Both the position numbers and the translations under genes were made by a program. This document shows positions 17,592-26,905 of a stretch of DNA of 36,358 bases, in pieces; the first letter of the stretch is position 1, and every line of letters begins with the position of its first letter. The stretch comes from a bacterium. Its GTDB lineage: Bacteria; Bacteroidota; Ignavibacteria; Kapaibacteriales; UBA7675. The stretch is taken from assembly GCA_030426285.1 (NCBI GenBank), contig JAUHYX010000003.1, positions 1-36,358 of the forward strand, written 5' to 3'. The notes beneath the pieces are model-generated. The model saw only the letters and a program-made list of their open reading frames with translations. It did no database searches and had not been told where the DNA came from.

Positions 17592-18866
17592 ATGAACAAT
17601 CGATCAAACAAATTATTTGCGGTGTGCTGCGCACTGTGTATGTCTCTTTTTGTCAACTCTTGCTCAGACGACCCCGTAGGGCCTACGCCAACTGGGACCG
17701 TGATTGGAACGGTGGTCGACGGTACAACGCTTGAGCCGCTGTACGAAGCTTTCGTGTTTGTTCAGCCAAATGATATAGCACAAGCTCAATCCGATGCTCA
17801 AGGCGTGTTCGTTCTCAACGGTGTCGAAGTCGGCAACCACACGCTCACGGTGCAACGGGATCGGTATCAGGGCACTGAAACAACCGTTTCTGTAGCGGAA
17901 GGCGACACCACGTATGTTGAGGTTGAGCTATCGCGCCGTCCAACCACATCTGGCCTTGTGCGCGGTTTTGTGTATTCGGCATTCGATGGTGAACCCGAGC
18001 GCAATGCGGTGGTGGCATGGCTCGTAGATGGTGACTCTGTGTCTGCTGCTGTTACTGATCAGAGCGGTTTCTATGAATTGCCATTTGTTTCGGTGGGAGT
18101 TCAGAATTTTGGTGTCTTGTTACCTGAATTCAGACCAATTGTCGACAGTGCCGAAATTGTGGTTTCAGAGGCTGCAGATCTGAATTTCACCGCGTTCAAT
18201 GCCGGGCGTTTCAACAGAGCGTCAGACAGATTGTACGGGTACTACTCATTCCGCAACAACGGCGCAGACGATAGTTATGCGAATCGCGACATTTCAGCCA
18301 TGAAGAACTTGCAGTACACAACCGACAGGTTAGAGAGCGCCCACGATGCAGGGTTGTTTGACGGCACAGCATTTGCGGAATGTGCGACTGGAAGTGGTGA
18401 CTTTAATATGCTGCCTCTCTCGATATCGTTCTGGATTCAGACGTCGTCAACAGAACGACAGTGTCTGTTCTCAAAGTTCAAATCCACTGAAAACGTCGGG
18501 TTCAATGTGGGGATTGACAATGGACAATTGTTCGCACACTACAACTCAGACACGGCGCGCATGTTTGTAAGTGAGATCTCGGGTGGTACTGTTAATACCG
18601 GATCATGGCATCATGTGACTGCGACTTTTGATGTATCCAATGGCATCGCGCTGTGGTTGGACGGAACGCTTGTTGCAGAAAATATGTGGTCTGACACTGT
18701 GTCAAATGTGTCGGTAACTTCCGGACTTCCGCTTCAAATAGGACGTCCATCAGCAGGCGACAACTCTATGACAAATTTTGTAGGCGCGCTTGACGACATT
18801 CGCATGTACGGTCGAGCACTCAACGCATCACAAGTTCAGCTCTTGTACTCTGAGCGACTCCAATAG
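17592..18866 (+). CDS. Lipoprotein with carboxypeptidase-regulatory-like repeats and a LamG/concanavalin-like domain
   Basis: MNNRSNKLFAVCCALCMSLFVNSCSDD lipobox; GTVIGTVVDGTTLEPLYEAFVFV...; SISFWIQTSSTERQCLFSKF ... GSWHHVTATFDVSNGIALWLDGTLVAENMW ... GALDDIRMYGRALNASQVQLLY. Confidence 0.88.
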   Translation: MNNRSNKLFAVCCALCMSLFVNSCSDDPVGPTPTGTVIGTVVDGTTLEPLYEAFVFVQPNDIAQAQSDAQGVFVLNGVEVGNHTLTVQRDRYQGTETTVSVAEGDTTYVEVELSRRPTTSGLVRGFVYSAFDGEPERNAVVAWLVDGDSVSAAVTDQSGFYELPFVSVGVQNFGVLLPEFRPIVDSAEIVVSEAADLNFTAFNAGRFNRASDRLYGYYSFRNNGADDSYANRDISAMKNLQYTTDRLESAHDAGLFDGTAFAECATGSGDFNMLPLSISFWIQTSSTERQCLFSKFKSTENVGFNVGIDNGQLFAHYNSDTARMFVSEISGGTVNTGSWHHVTATFDVSNGIALWLDGTLVAENMWSDTVSNVSVTSGLPLQIGRPSAGDNSMTNFVGALDDIRMYGRALNASQVQLLYSERLQ

Positions 18867-18888
18867 AGAATGGGCAATAGAGAATGGG
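18861..18888. repeat. Perfect 14-bp tandem duplication spanning a stop codon
   Basis: CAATAGAGAATGGG CAATAGAGAATGGG between convergent gene ends. Confidence 0.9.
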
Positions 18889-18890
18889 TA

Positions 18891-20306
18891 TTACACTCCT
18901 GAGGTCTCTTCAATGAATCGAAGGGACTTCGGGAGCAAGCCCATCGCATCTAATTCCTTTATACCGCGCAACATGCGGTTGTCGATAATTGTACCTTCAG
19001 GCACCAACATACTCCCGGTAGCCGAATAGATAGGTTGGGCTGAAATCCAGCCTATTTTTATTTGTTGCGCACTTACTTCGTGCATTTGTCGCGTGCCTTT
19101 CTTTTTGCGCGCAATTGATGGTGCTACAAAACCATCGGCGTCAGGAATACTGGCCTGTTCAGGCATGTGGCCATCAGAAATGAGTTCTTCGCGTTCTTTG
19201 CGCAAATCGATAAGCGCTGGGCTTGTGCCATTTTCAAGCACATACATGAATGCGTCGACAACAAGCGGGCTGAACTTGTGCTTGTTTTCGAGAATCCACT
19301 GTACGGCCTCGAATTGCTTCTGCGCTTCTTCAGCCTTTGGCAGCGAGTGAGAAAACACATCAGGTGCTTGAAAATACTGCTCAGCTGGAATGCGATACAC
19401 GAGGTTGTGATACTTATCTGCCAACGAAAGAACAAGCGCTTCAATAGCAATCTCATCAGCTTTGAGTCCATGCGGAAACCCACTCCCATCGTACAGTTCG
19501 TGGTGCTGCGCAATAATATGCGCTTCTCGCTCCATGCCATTCACACTTTCTAAGTGCTTCACGGCCTTTTTCACATGCTCTTCGTATTTAAGTCGTTCGT
19601 TGCCCACGAGCGTGTCTGGCGAAGGTACAATGATCTGTTCGGAAATTCCGAGTTTACCAATGTCGTGCAATAGACTCGCAACGCTGAGTCGCAGCAATCG
19701 CTCTTCGGGCAAGCCGAGTTCAACGCCAATTGCGCGCGCGAGTACCGCCACAGTTTGTGCATGTGGCGTGTAATAATACCCTTCGTGATTGTTGATAAAG
19801 CCGTACATCAGCTTTACCGTTTGCACCATGTTGTAATGCGTCTGCTTGGTCAGTTTTTGCAACTCAGCATTTTGCGCCTTGGTAACTTCCAAAAGCTGCT
19901 TGTTTTCAGCCACCAGAAAGTAATGTTCAAAACAACGATCCAGTGTGTGTACCAACTCTGAGTTGTGCCAAGGTTTTGCCAAAAACTTAAACACAATCTC
20001 GCCATTGAGACCACTCATCAAATCGGCGACATCTACAAAGGCAGTCAGAATCACTTTCACGGTATCGGGAACAATCTTGTGTGCCTCTTCTAGGAATTCT
20101 AATCCATTCAGCCCAGGCATCATTTGATCAGAGAGAATCACATGTGGCACATATCCTGCTTTGAGTTTCTCTAAAGCAGTTTCTGCACAATCTGCCGTCT
20201 GAACCGCATAGTGGTCTTGAAACAATCTCGAGAGATACTTCAAGCTCATGCGGTCGTCGTCAACGACAAGAAGCTTTCGTTCGGTTGTTTGGTCTGAATC
20301 TGCCAC
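18891..20306 (-). CDS. Response regulator with HD-GYP-like phosphohydrolase domain
   Basis: REC: LLVVDDDRMSLKYLSRLF...HVILSDQMMPGLNGLEFLEE...KFLAKPW; HD: ASLLHDIGKLGI...HHELYDGSGFPHGL...LADKYHNLV; C-terminal SATGSMLVPEGTIIDNRMLRGIKEL. Confidence 0.88.
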   Translation of the reverse strand: MADSDQTTERKLLVVDDDRMSLKYLSRLFQDHYAVQTADCAETALEKLKAGYVPHVILSDQMMPGLNGLEFLEEAHKIVPDTVKVILTAFVDVADLMSGLNGEIVFKFLAKPWHNSELVHTLDRCFEHYFLVAENKQLLEVTKAQNAELQKLTKQTHYNMVQTVKLMYGFINNHEGYYYTPHAQTVAVLARAIGVELGLPEERLLRLSVASLLHDIGKLGISEQIIVPSPDTLVGNERLKYEEHVKKAVKHLESVNGMEREAHIIAQHHELYDGSGFPHGLKADEIAIEALVLSLADKYHNLVYRIPAEQYFQAPDVFSHSLPKAEEAQKQFEAVQWILENKHKFSPLVVDAFMYVLENGTSPALIDLRKEREELISDGHMPEQASIPDADGFVAPSIARKKKGTRQMHEVSAQQIKIGWISAQPIYSATGSMLVPEGTIIDNRMLRGIKELDAMGLLPKSLRFIEETSGV

Positions 20307-20397
20307 TAGGCCGTCTCCCTAAGCGCCCGGTTGTACAAAGTATGGTGAACTGAAAAGACTACAGCGCTTCGCAAAATAGCTTCTGAAATCCGCAATG

Positions 20398-21033
20398 TCA
20401 ATTGCCTTTGTTGAGCGCGCTCTGCAGTTGGGCAACAGAGTCTACAATCACAGCCGCTTTGGCTTCTTCGAGTTGAGCTTTTGACCTTAGTCCCCAGCTC
20501 ACCGCAATACAATCCACTCCTGCATGGCGAGCGGTTTGCACATCTACTTCGCTGTCACCCACGAATACACTCTGTTGGTTGCCGAACAGTGCCACGCTTT
20601 CTGATAGTCCGTACGGATCGGGTTTGGCGGGGATGCCATCGCGTTTACCAAGCACGCTAGTAAACACATTCGGCAGTGCTTCTTGCACGCATCGAACTGT
20701 CAACTCATGCGGCTTGTTTGAGAGAACAGCTAGTGTGTGACCATCTGTATGGAGCGCAGATAACAGTTCCGGAATGCCCTGATACGGATGCGCAAACTGC
20801 CCAATGACATCTGAATACGCGCTGATAAATTCGCGGTATACTTCTTTGCCATGTTCGGGATCAAAATCTATTGTGTGTTGCAAAAGGTACTTAGCCCCCC
20901 ACCCCACAAATTCAGCACATGCTGTCTCAGAAAGAAGTGGTTGCTTGCGCGCACTTCGCAAAGTATTTACCGCAGCAGTGATATCACCAATGCTATCGAT
21001 AAGAGTTCCATCGAGGTCAAACACAATTGTCAT
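20398..21033 (-). CDS. HAD-family hydrolase, phosphoglycolate phosphatase-like
   Basis: MTIVFDLDGTLIDSIGDI, LAVLSNKPHELT, GKPDPYG-like (AKPDPYGL), VFVGDSEVDVQTARHAGVDCIAVSWG. Confidence 0.92.
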   Translation of the reverse strand: MTIVFDLDGTLIDSIGDITAAVNTLRSARKQPLLSETACAEFVGWGAKYLLQHTIDFDPEHGKEVYREFISAYSDVIGQFAHPYQGIPELLSALHTDGHTLAVLSNKPHELTVRCVQEALPNVFTSVLGKRDGIPAKPDPYGLSESVALFGNQQSVFVGDSEVDVQTARHAGVDCIAVSWGLRSKAQLEEAKAAVIVDSVAQLQSALNKGN

Positions 21034-21080
21034 GCGCGCTCACAGTTTTAACACATCATTAACAAAAAAACTTGAAACCA

Positions 21081-21115
21081 TTGGCTCAAAGTCGGGTACA
21101 CCCGGTCAGAGCCAA
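21081..21115 (+). promoter_or_regulatory. Long nested hairpin in leader of the mini T9SS-cargo gene
   Basis: TTGGCTC-aaagt-CGGGTacACCCG-gtca-GAGCCAA; outer 7-bp and inner 5-bp perfect arms. Confidence 0.5.
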
Positions 21116-21167
21116 CACAATTAATCCATGTATTGCTTCGGGGGAAGACAATATAGGGAGACCTACT

Positions 21168-21599
21168 ATGAAAACGTGGTCACTACTACTTTTGGCAGCT
21201 TGTTTGTGCATTCCATCACTGAGTTCAGCTCAAATTATTCCCGGAAACGGCAAAGCCTACATCAATATCGCTGAGCTTCCAATTAGGCAATATGACTCAA
21301 TCAGCACCGATCAAGCACTCGCCGTACCAGATGTGACTGATGTGCAAGAGCAAACGGAAATTCACGTAAACATCAATGTATTCCCCAATCCAGCTGTGGA
21401 GACAATAACACTCTCAACCGAGGGCGAGAACATGTCAACGATTACTATTGTCAATGACAGGGGACAAGAAATTCTCACTCTCACTCCGGATGCAGAGCAG
21501 GCCAATATCGATGTTGCGCACCTCAACAGCGGCATGTATACAGCTGTTGTTCGCATCAACAATTCGATTCAACATGTGCGCTTTGCGATTACGAATTGA
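21168..21599 (+). CDS. Small secreted protein with T9SS type A C-terminal sorting domain
   Basis: Signal peptide MKTWSLLLLAACLCIPSLSSAQ; C-terminal NVFPNPAVETITLSTEGENMSTITIVNDRGQEILTLTPDAEQANIDVAHLNSGMYTAVVRINNSIQHVRFAITN. Confidence 0.85.
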   Translation: MKTWSLLLLAACLCIPSLSSAQIIPGNGKAYINIAELPIRQYDSISTDQALAVPDVTDVQEQTEIHVNINVFPNPAVETITLSTEGENMSTITIVNDRGQEILTLTPDAEQANIDVAHLNSGMYTAVVRINNSIQHVRFAITN

Positions 21600-22383
21600 G
21601 CTGTTTGTTCAGGAACCAGATCAGGGTTTTCCATGAGGAAGCGTCTGCTTCTTCGTTGTACGCAATGTTTAATCCAAATTTTTCGCCAGCCGCGGTTGCA
21701 CCCGGGTTGGTGAATCCGTGAACTGCATTGGGATAATTATGAAACACAAACTCGATACCGGCGGCGGATGCCTCAGCTTTGATGGCATCCAATGCCTCTT
21801 TTGGCACGAAAGTGTCATCTGCTCCATTGCACAAGAGCACAGGTGTTGTCAGGACGTTTGACGTATCGCCGGTGGCATTGCCCGGCGAGCCGTGAAAACT
21901 CGCAACTGCGGCTAGTGGCATTCCGAGTCTCGACATATTGAGCACAATGCCTCCGCCAAAACAATAGCCGATCGCAGCTATGTTCTCGGTTGTCATCTTG
22001 TGACGCAACAGTACATCGTAAGCGGCCTTAAAGCTCTGAGCAGCTCGCGGCAGGTCTTGGAACACAGCGCCTGCGAATGCGCCAGCTTCTTTTGGGTGCG
22101 CGGCTGTTTTGCCGTCGCCAAACATATCAATCGCCATTGCCACAAAGCCTTCTTTGGCCAGCATATGCGCGCGCTTGCGAGCATAATCATTGAGTCCCCA
22201 CCATTCGTGCACAACCAACACGCCGCCGCGCGGTTCGGCAATAGCGTCATCGTACATGACAACGCCGCGGTATTCTTGACCATCGACTTCGTATGACACT
22301 TCTTCTTCGACAACAGCGCCAAGAGCATGCGTCGAAAACACCACACTCGCAAGAATTGTAAACATCCACAACGACTGCTTCAT
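21589..22383 (-). CDS. Dienelactone hydrolase family protein, exported
   Basis: Signal peptide MKQSLWMFTILASVVFSTHALG; GVLVVHEWWGLNDYARKRAHMLAKEGFVAMAIDMFG, IAAIGYCFGGGIVLNMS, PNAVHGFTNPG. Confidence 0.92.
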   Translation of the reverse strand: MKQSLWMFTILASVVFSTHALGAVVEEEVSYEVDGQEYRGVVMYDDAIAEPRGGVLVVHEWWGLNDYARKRAHMLAKEGFVAMAIDMFGDGKTAAHPKEAGAFAGAVFQDLPRAAQSFKAAYDVLLRHKMTTENIAAIGYCFGGGIVLNMSRLGMPLAAVASFHGSPGNATGDTSNVLTTPVLLCNGADDTFVPKEALDAIKAEASAAGIEFVFHNYPNAVHGFTNPGATAAGEKFGLNIAYNEEADASSWKTLIWFLNKQLNS

Positions 22384-22409
22384 AAATATTCCCTTGTAGT
22401 TCATGTGTA

Positions 22410-23087
22410 TCAATCAAATGCTCGTTTGACGGTTGTCCATTCAGCAAACTCTGAGCGATCCTTACGCCAGCTACCTGGTTTTACTGTGAGTTGGTCTGCA
22501 TTGTGCGGCGAGTTCACGAATACTGCAGCTGCCAAGACACTGTTTTCTGGTTTCTGCATCAATGTCGCTGCCTGTTCTGACTGCAGGATCCCGCCGCTTG
22601 ACCAATAATTATAGAGATTCCGTTTGGTTAATCCCAACAGAATGTTCTGCACAAATGCGCCCGTGGCAAGCATGTGCTCCATGTTGCGTTGTGCCCTTTT
22701 TGACTCGTCGATGGTACCATCCGTGGGTTCTACGGCGGCATAAACGAGCACGAGAGCTTCAGCTGCGTTGAGCAGAGAAAACATTTTGCCGGCGCGTGGA
22801 CCGTCTGCGGGTCCATCCCCATCACATGCGCAAGCGTACATGTGCTCGTGCAGTTGCTCACATCCCGTCCGGTGAATCAGCACACAACGCCACGGCTCCT
22901 TGGCTGTGCCGCCCAATACGTCCGATGCCGGGTAGTGAAAAGGCGCCATCCCAGCTACACCAAGAGTCGCCTGCACCTCTGCGAACACGCGATCAAAATG
23001 TGGGTCAGAAGCATCTGCAATATCACCTGGCAACTTGCCAAGTACTTTGCGCGACTGCCGCTGTAGTATAGAGTCATCTACCGTCAT
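22410..23087 (-). CDS. Nitroreductase-family protein
   Basis: ILQRQSRKVLG, VAGMAPFHYPASDVLGGTAKEPWRCVLIHR, MLATGAFVQNILLGLTKRNLYNYWSSGGIL; start choice uncertain (ORF begins 23132). Confidence 0.65.
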   Translation of the reverse strand: MTVDDSILQRQSRKVLGKLPGDIADASDPHFDRVFAEVQATLGVAGMAPFHYPASDVLGGTAKEPWRCVLIHRTGCEQLHEHMYACACDGDGPADGPRAGKMFSLLNAAEALVLVYAAVEPTDGTIDESKRAQRNMEHMLATGAFVQNILLGLTKRNLYNYWSSGGILQSEQAATLMQKPENSVLAAAVFVNSPHNADQLTVKPGSWRKDRSEFAEWTTVKRAFD

Positions 23088-23270
23088 TTCAGTTCTTACC
23101 TTAATTGTACATCCGCTCATGAGACGAAACACCGTATCTGCTTCGTGTGAAGAAGCGTGTAAATCTCATTGACTGAGTACCCTCTTCAAGAAAAAACACA
23201 TTATTTTCACTTTTTACTTGCACAGAACACAAAACAAGCGCATATTGCAATCGCACAGCAGGCATACCCC

Positions 23271-23294
23271 CAATTTGTACTGGTGTACAAATTG
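23271..23294. repeat. Perfect inverted repeat/hairpin CAATTTGTAC-TGGT-GTACAAATTG
   Basis: 10-bp perfect arms, 4-nt loop, directly abutting the next hairpin. Confidence 0.85.
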
Positions 23295-23326
23295 AGCCCA
23301 CGTTCCCCACGTGGGCTTTTTTTTTG
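23295..23326 (+). terminator. Strong rho-independent terminator upstream of histidine kinase operon
   Basis: AGCCCACGT-TCCCC-ACGTGGGCT followed by a run of T. Confidence 0.85.
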
Positions 23327-23407
23327 CCCAAAAATGATTGTTTTCGTCTGCCAATCTCCTATTTTTTGTCTTTGTATCTCATTCAGGCTTTTGAGGCATT
23401 ACCGATT

Positions 23408-26400
23408 ATGTTTCGTGCTTACTCTTTGTCGACCCGTATTTCCATTGTTATGACTGTCGTAATGACGGTAGCTTTGGCTGTACTTGTATTCGCATTGAGT
23501 CTGACTGACGACGAATCGAATCCGCAGGAAATGACTGACAGATTGGTGCACGGCGTGCTAAACAACATTGATCGCGAACTGCAGCACATGCTTCAGAGCA
23601 GCGCTCAAGAAGTCGCAATTGAGTATTATTCTACGGGAGTGGTGGCGAGTGCGATCGACGCAGCTACTGTAGATACCTCAGCAGTGTCAGCAGCGTTACA
23701 CATTGGTGCACAACCAGAACATCAGGCTGACGGTGGGCTCACATCTTCACTTTTGATTGCTGGCGATGCCACGTTGCTGCACGTAGCTATACCAGAGGGC
23801 GACAGCAGTAAAACTGTTTATGTACCTATAAATCTCCAGCCGTTGTTCGAAACACGCACAACTCCTCATGGCACAATTGACTGCGCTTTGTTGGTGAAAG
23901 ATGCACAGCGAGGAAATATCGTTCGGGTTGCTGCATCTCAGCCAGACCTTCTAGCTGATAGCCTTCCACTTCTACGCGGCGGGTCAGGTACATTTGAACA
24001 AGATGAGGGTATGTGGGCATACAAAGCATCTCACGTACCACAACTCGTTTTAGCAACACATCAAAGTCCACTTGCTGAACCGGAATCAAACACGATAGCA
24101 CTCATCATTGCAGGTATCCTTACTTGGCTAGCAGCTCTACCGTGGATTGTTGGTCTGGTGCGCTACACCGTGCACGACAGCACCACTCGCGCAAATGCTG
24201 TAGTCCGCATGCCCAAACTCGACAAATCAGAAGCAATTCTCGCTATTCCCAAGGAGCTGCAACCAATCGCCAACTATGTTGTTGAACACGCCCTTCAACG
24301 AAATGCTCTGCAAGAACAGAATCACATTTTGGCAGATTTCCGCAAACACTATTTACATGCGATCCCCGAACTCGCTTGTGAGTGCACACAAGACGGGCTT
24401 ATAACACGTGCAAACCCTGCGTTCTTACATGTTTTTGATGTTGCCACAAACGGCTCTCAACTGTTACAGCAAGTTCTAGGTTTGCAGCATGAACAAGCCC
24501 AGAGCAGCGAATCTCGTGAAGTGGTAAACGACATTCCAGACACGGTGCATGTGCCAAATGCGACCGCTGGTTCAAACAACAAAACTGAACAGTACACCGT
24601 TCACAAGCACCGAATAGGCGATGCGATCGTCATAGTTTTTGCAAAAGACATGCAGCAGCACTTTGAAGAGCATCAGCAACAGCTTGTGTTGGAAAAGACG
24701 CATGAGGTGCTTGAATCTCTGCCCGCAGCAACGCTGTTGGTTCACGCGAGGACGGATGAGATCAAGCTGTGTAATGTCAAGGCGCAAGCGCTATTTGACA
24801 GTCACGACATCGTTGGCAAAACCTTTCCCGATGCCGTGATGTCCCCAATCGCCACAGAAGAACAAAGCTCGGCACTGCGCGTCTGGTTCAACAGCCGCAG
24901 TTTATCCGGATTCGTGTATCCGATTGCCAACGCCGCCGACAGCTCGGAGCACCGCACCGTCGAATTCCAACAGTCGAAGGCTATTGGCGCGTATAGAGTG
25001 GTGCATGTCACAGATGTGTCTCTGCGCATTGAAGCTGAACTTGCGGCAGCGGCTGCACAGCAAAGAATGAAGAGTATGTTGGAAATTGTGCCGTTGGGTA
25101 TTCTAGTGTTTGATGACAACAAGCGCATTGTGTTGGCAAACCACACGCTCAATGACTTTTTGGATCAGGATATTAACAGCGTTGGAACGGTTGAGGAGTT
25201 TGTTGACGCGACCGTGGTGAACGACGCGGATAAGATGAAGCTGAATACTTTTGCTGCTTCTCCCCGAAATACATACAGTGCCGAAGATGGTGCAGTGGCA
25301 AAGTCTATTGTCTTCAAAACGCGCTCCGGACGTCAAAAAGTAGCTGAAGTTCGAGTCAAGTGCATCGAGTCTTACAATCGCATGCTCATCGTGCGCGACA
25401 TCACACAAGAGCTCGAGCAGCAAACAGCATTGCAAGAGAGTGAAACGCGCTTTAAGCAAATGGCAGACAATGTTGATTTTATGATTTGGCTGACGGATAC
25501 ATCCAACAATGTGCTGTATGTGAATCATTCATTCTGCAACACTTTTGAAGTGTCTGAAGCGGAATACAGAAAATCCCCTGAAATGTTGTTTAGTCGCATT
25601 CACCAACACGACCGTGAGATGTTCCAGGACCGTCACTACATCATGGAACGCTATGGGTGCTCTACGCCACGCGAGCTTGAATTCCGCATTTCTCCGCCAT
25701 CTGGAGTGATGCGTTGGATTCGCGACAAGGCATTCGCGATTTACGACAAAGAGGGCAACGAAATTCGCCGTGCAGGTATCGCTTATGACATCTCCGAACA
25801 GAAAAATGCCGAATTGCAATTGCAACAAGCGGTATTGCAAGTTCAAGATCAGAACCAACAACTCAACGAACAGAAGTTCAAGTTGGAAGACGCACTCGAC
25901 GAACTGAAGTCTGCCCAAAGCAAGCTCGTTCAAACCGAAAAAATGGCAGCTCTCGGACAACTCATCGCCGGCATTGCACATGAGATCAACACGCCGCTCG
26001 GCGCAATACAGTCGTCGGCTACCACCATCGACGCAGTGCTCAACGAAGTGCTCAAGAATGTTTCAGAAGTGCATGCCATGCTCAGCGCCGAAGAATATCG
26101 AGCATTTGAAAACCTCGTTGCCATTGCTCTCGACACACAGGTGACACTCTCCATGAAAGAGCGTCGCGAGTTGCGTAAAGTTGTCGAACGTGAGCTGCAA
26201 GCTCACTTGGGCAACAACAGCCGGATGGCGGCGCAAATTCTCGTAAACATGGGTATTGAACCGAGTAATAAGCACCTTCAAACTCTTCTGAAGCACAATG
26301 ATGTGTTGAAGCTCTTGGAAGCTGCCAACAGAATTACGGACGTCAGTAACGGCACGAAGAACATTCTCTCTGCCGCTGAACGCGCTGGTAAAATCGTGTT

Positions 26401-26905
26401 TGCGCTCAAAAATTTCTCACGTCAAGACGCCTCTGGAACTGCGGTGCCTATGAGCGTAGCTGACAACCTCAACGATGTGCTGATACTGTATCACAATCAA
26501 TTAAAACACGATATTGTTGTCGACAAACATTTTGACGACGTTCCCGCTATTGAAGGTTACCCGGATCAGCTGGGACAGGTGTGGACAAACCTGTTGCAGA
26601 ATTCTATCCAAGCCATGCAAGGTCGTGGCGAGTTGGGTATAAAGCTGTTTTACACTCCTGACAACGACATGGTAAACATTGCCATTACCGACTCAGGAAG
26701 TGGTATGGAAAAACAGACTCTCGAGCGTATTTTTGACCCGTTCTTCACTACAAAACCACATGGAGAAGGTACCGGGCTTGGGCTGGACATTGTACAGCGC
26801 ATTGTCAACAATCACAACGGCAAGATCCATGTAGAGAGCAAGGTCGGTCGCGGCACAACATTTACCGTTTCATTGCCAGTGAAACAACCTGGAGCAGAAT
26901 CATGA
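23408..26905 (+). CDS. Membrane-bound sensor histidine kinase with multiple PAS-like domains
   Basis: N-terminal TM (ISIVMTVVMTVALAVLVFALS), second TM (IALIIAGILTWLAALPWIVGLV), PAS (FKQMADNVDFMIWLTDTSNNVLYVNHSF), H-box AGIAHEINTPLGA, N-box WTNLLQNSIQAM, G-boxes DSGSGM, GTGLGLDI. Confidence 0.93.
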   Translation: MFRAYSLSTRISIVMTVVMTVALAVLVFALSLTDDESNPQEMTDRLVHGVLNNIDRELQHMLQSSAQEVAIEYYSTGVVASAIDAATVDTSAVSAALHIGAQPEHQADGGLTSSLLIAGDATLLHVAIPEGDSSKTVYVPINLQPLFETRTTPHGTIDCALLVKDAQRGNIVRVAASQPDLLADSLPLLRGGSGTFEQDEGMWAYKASHVPQLVLATHQSPLAEPESNTIALIIAGILTWLAALPWIVGLVRYTVHDSTTRANAVVRMPKLDKSEAILAIPKELQPIANYVVEHALQRNALQEQNHILADFRKHYLHAIPELACECTQDGLITRANPAFLHVFDVATNGSQLLQQVLGLQHEQAQSSESREVVNDIPDTVHVPNATAGSNNKTEQYTVHKHRIGDAIVIVFAKDMQQHFEEHQQQLVLEKTHEVLESLPAATLLVHARTDEIKLCNVKAQALFDSHDIVGKTFPDAVMSPIATEEQSSALRVWFNSRSLSGFVYPIANAADSSEHRTVEFQQSKAIGAYRVVHVTDVSLRIEAELAAAAAQQRMKSMLEIVPLGILVFDDNKRIVLANHTLNDFLDQDINSVGTVEEFVDATVVNDADKMKLNTFAASPRNTYSAEDGAVAKSIVFKTRSGRQKVAEVRVKCIESYNRMLIVRDITQELEQQTALQESETRFKQMADNVDFMIWLTDTSNNVLYVNHSFCNTFEVSEAEYRKSPEMLFSRIHQHDREMFQDRHYIMERYGCSTPRELEFRISPPSGVMRWIRDKAFAIYDKEGNEIRRAGIAYDISEQKNAELQLQQAVLQVQDQNQQLNEQKFKLEDALDELKSAQSKLVQTEKMAALGQLIAGIAHEINTPLGAIQSSATTIDAVLNEVLKNVSEVHAMLSAEEYRAFENLVAIALDTQVTLSMKERRELRKVVERELQAHLGNNSRMAAQILVNMGIEPSNKHLQTLLKHNDVLKLLEAANRITDVSNGTKNILSAAERAGKIVFALKNFSRQDASGTAVPMSVADNLNDVLILYHNQLKHDIVVDKHFDDVPAIEGYPDQLGQVWTNLLQNSIQAMQGRGELGIKLFYTPDNDMVNIAITDSGSGMEKQTLERIFDPFFTTKPHGEGTGLGLDIVQRIVNNHNGKIHVESKVGRGTTFTVSLPVKQPGAES

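Noticed and set aside
19030-19065. Terminator-like hairpin GGTTGGGCTGAAATCCAGCCTATTTTT
   Set aside because: Lies within the coding sequence of the REC-HD-GYP gene; likely coincidental.
25529-25981. 150-aa minus-strand ORF inside the histidine kinase
   Set aside because: Antisense to the PAS/coiled-coil region; no recognisable features.
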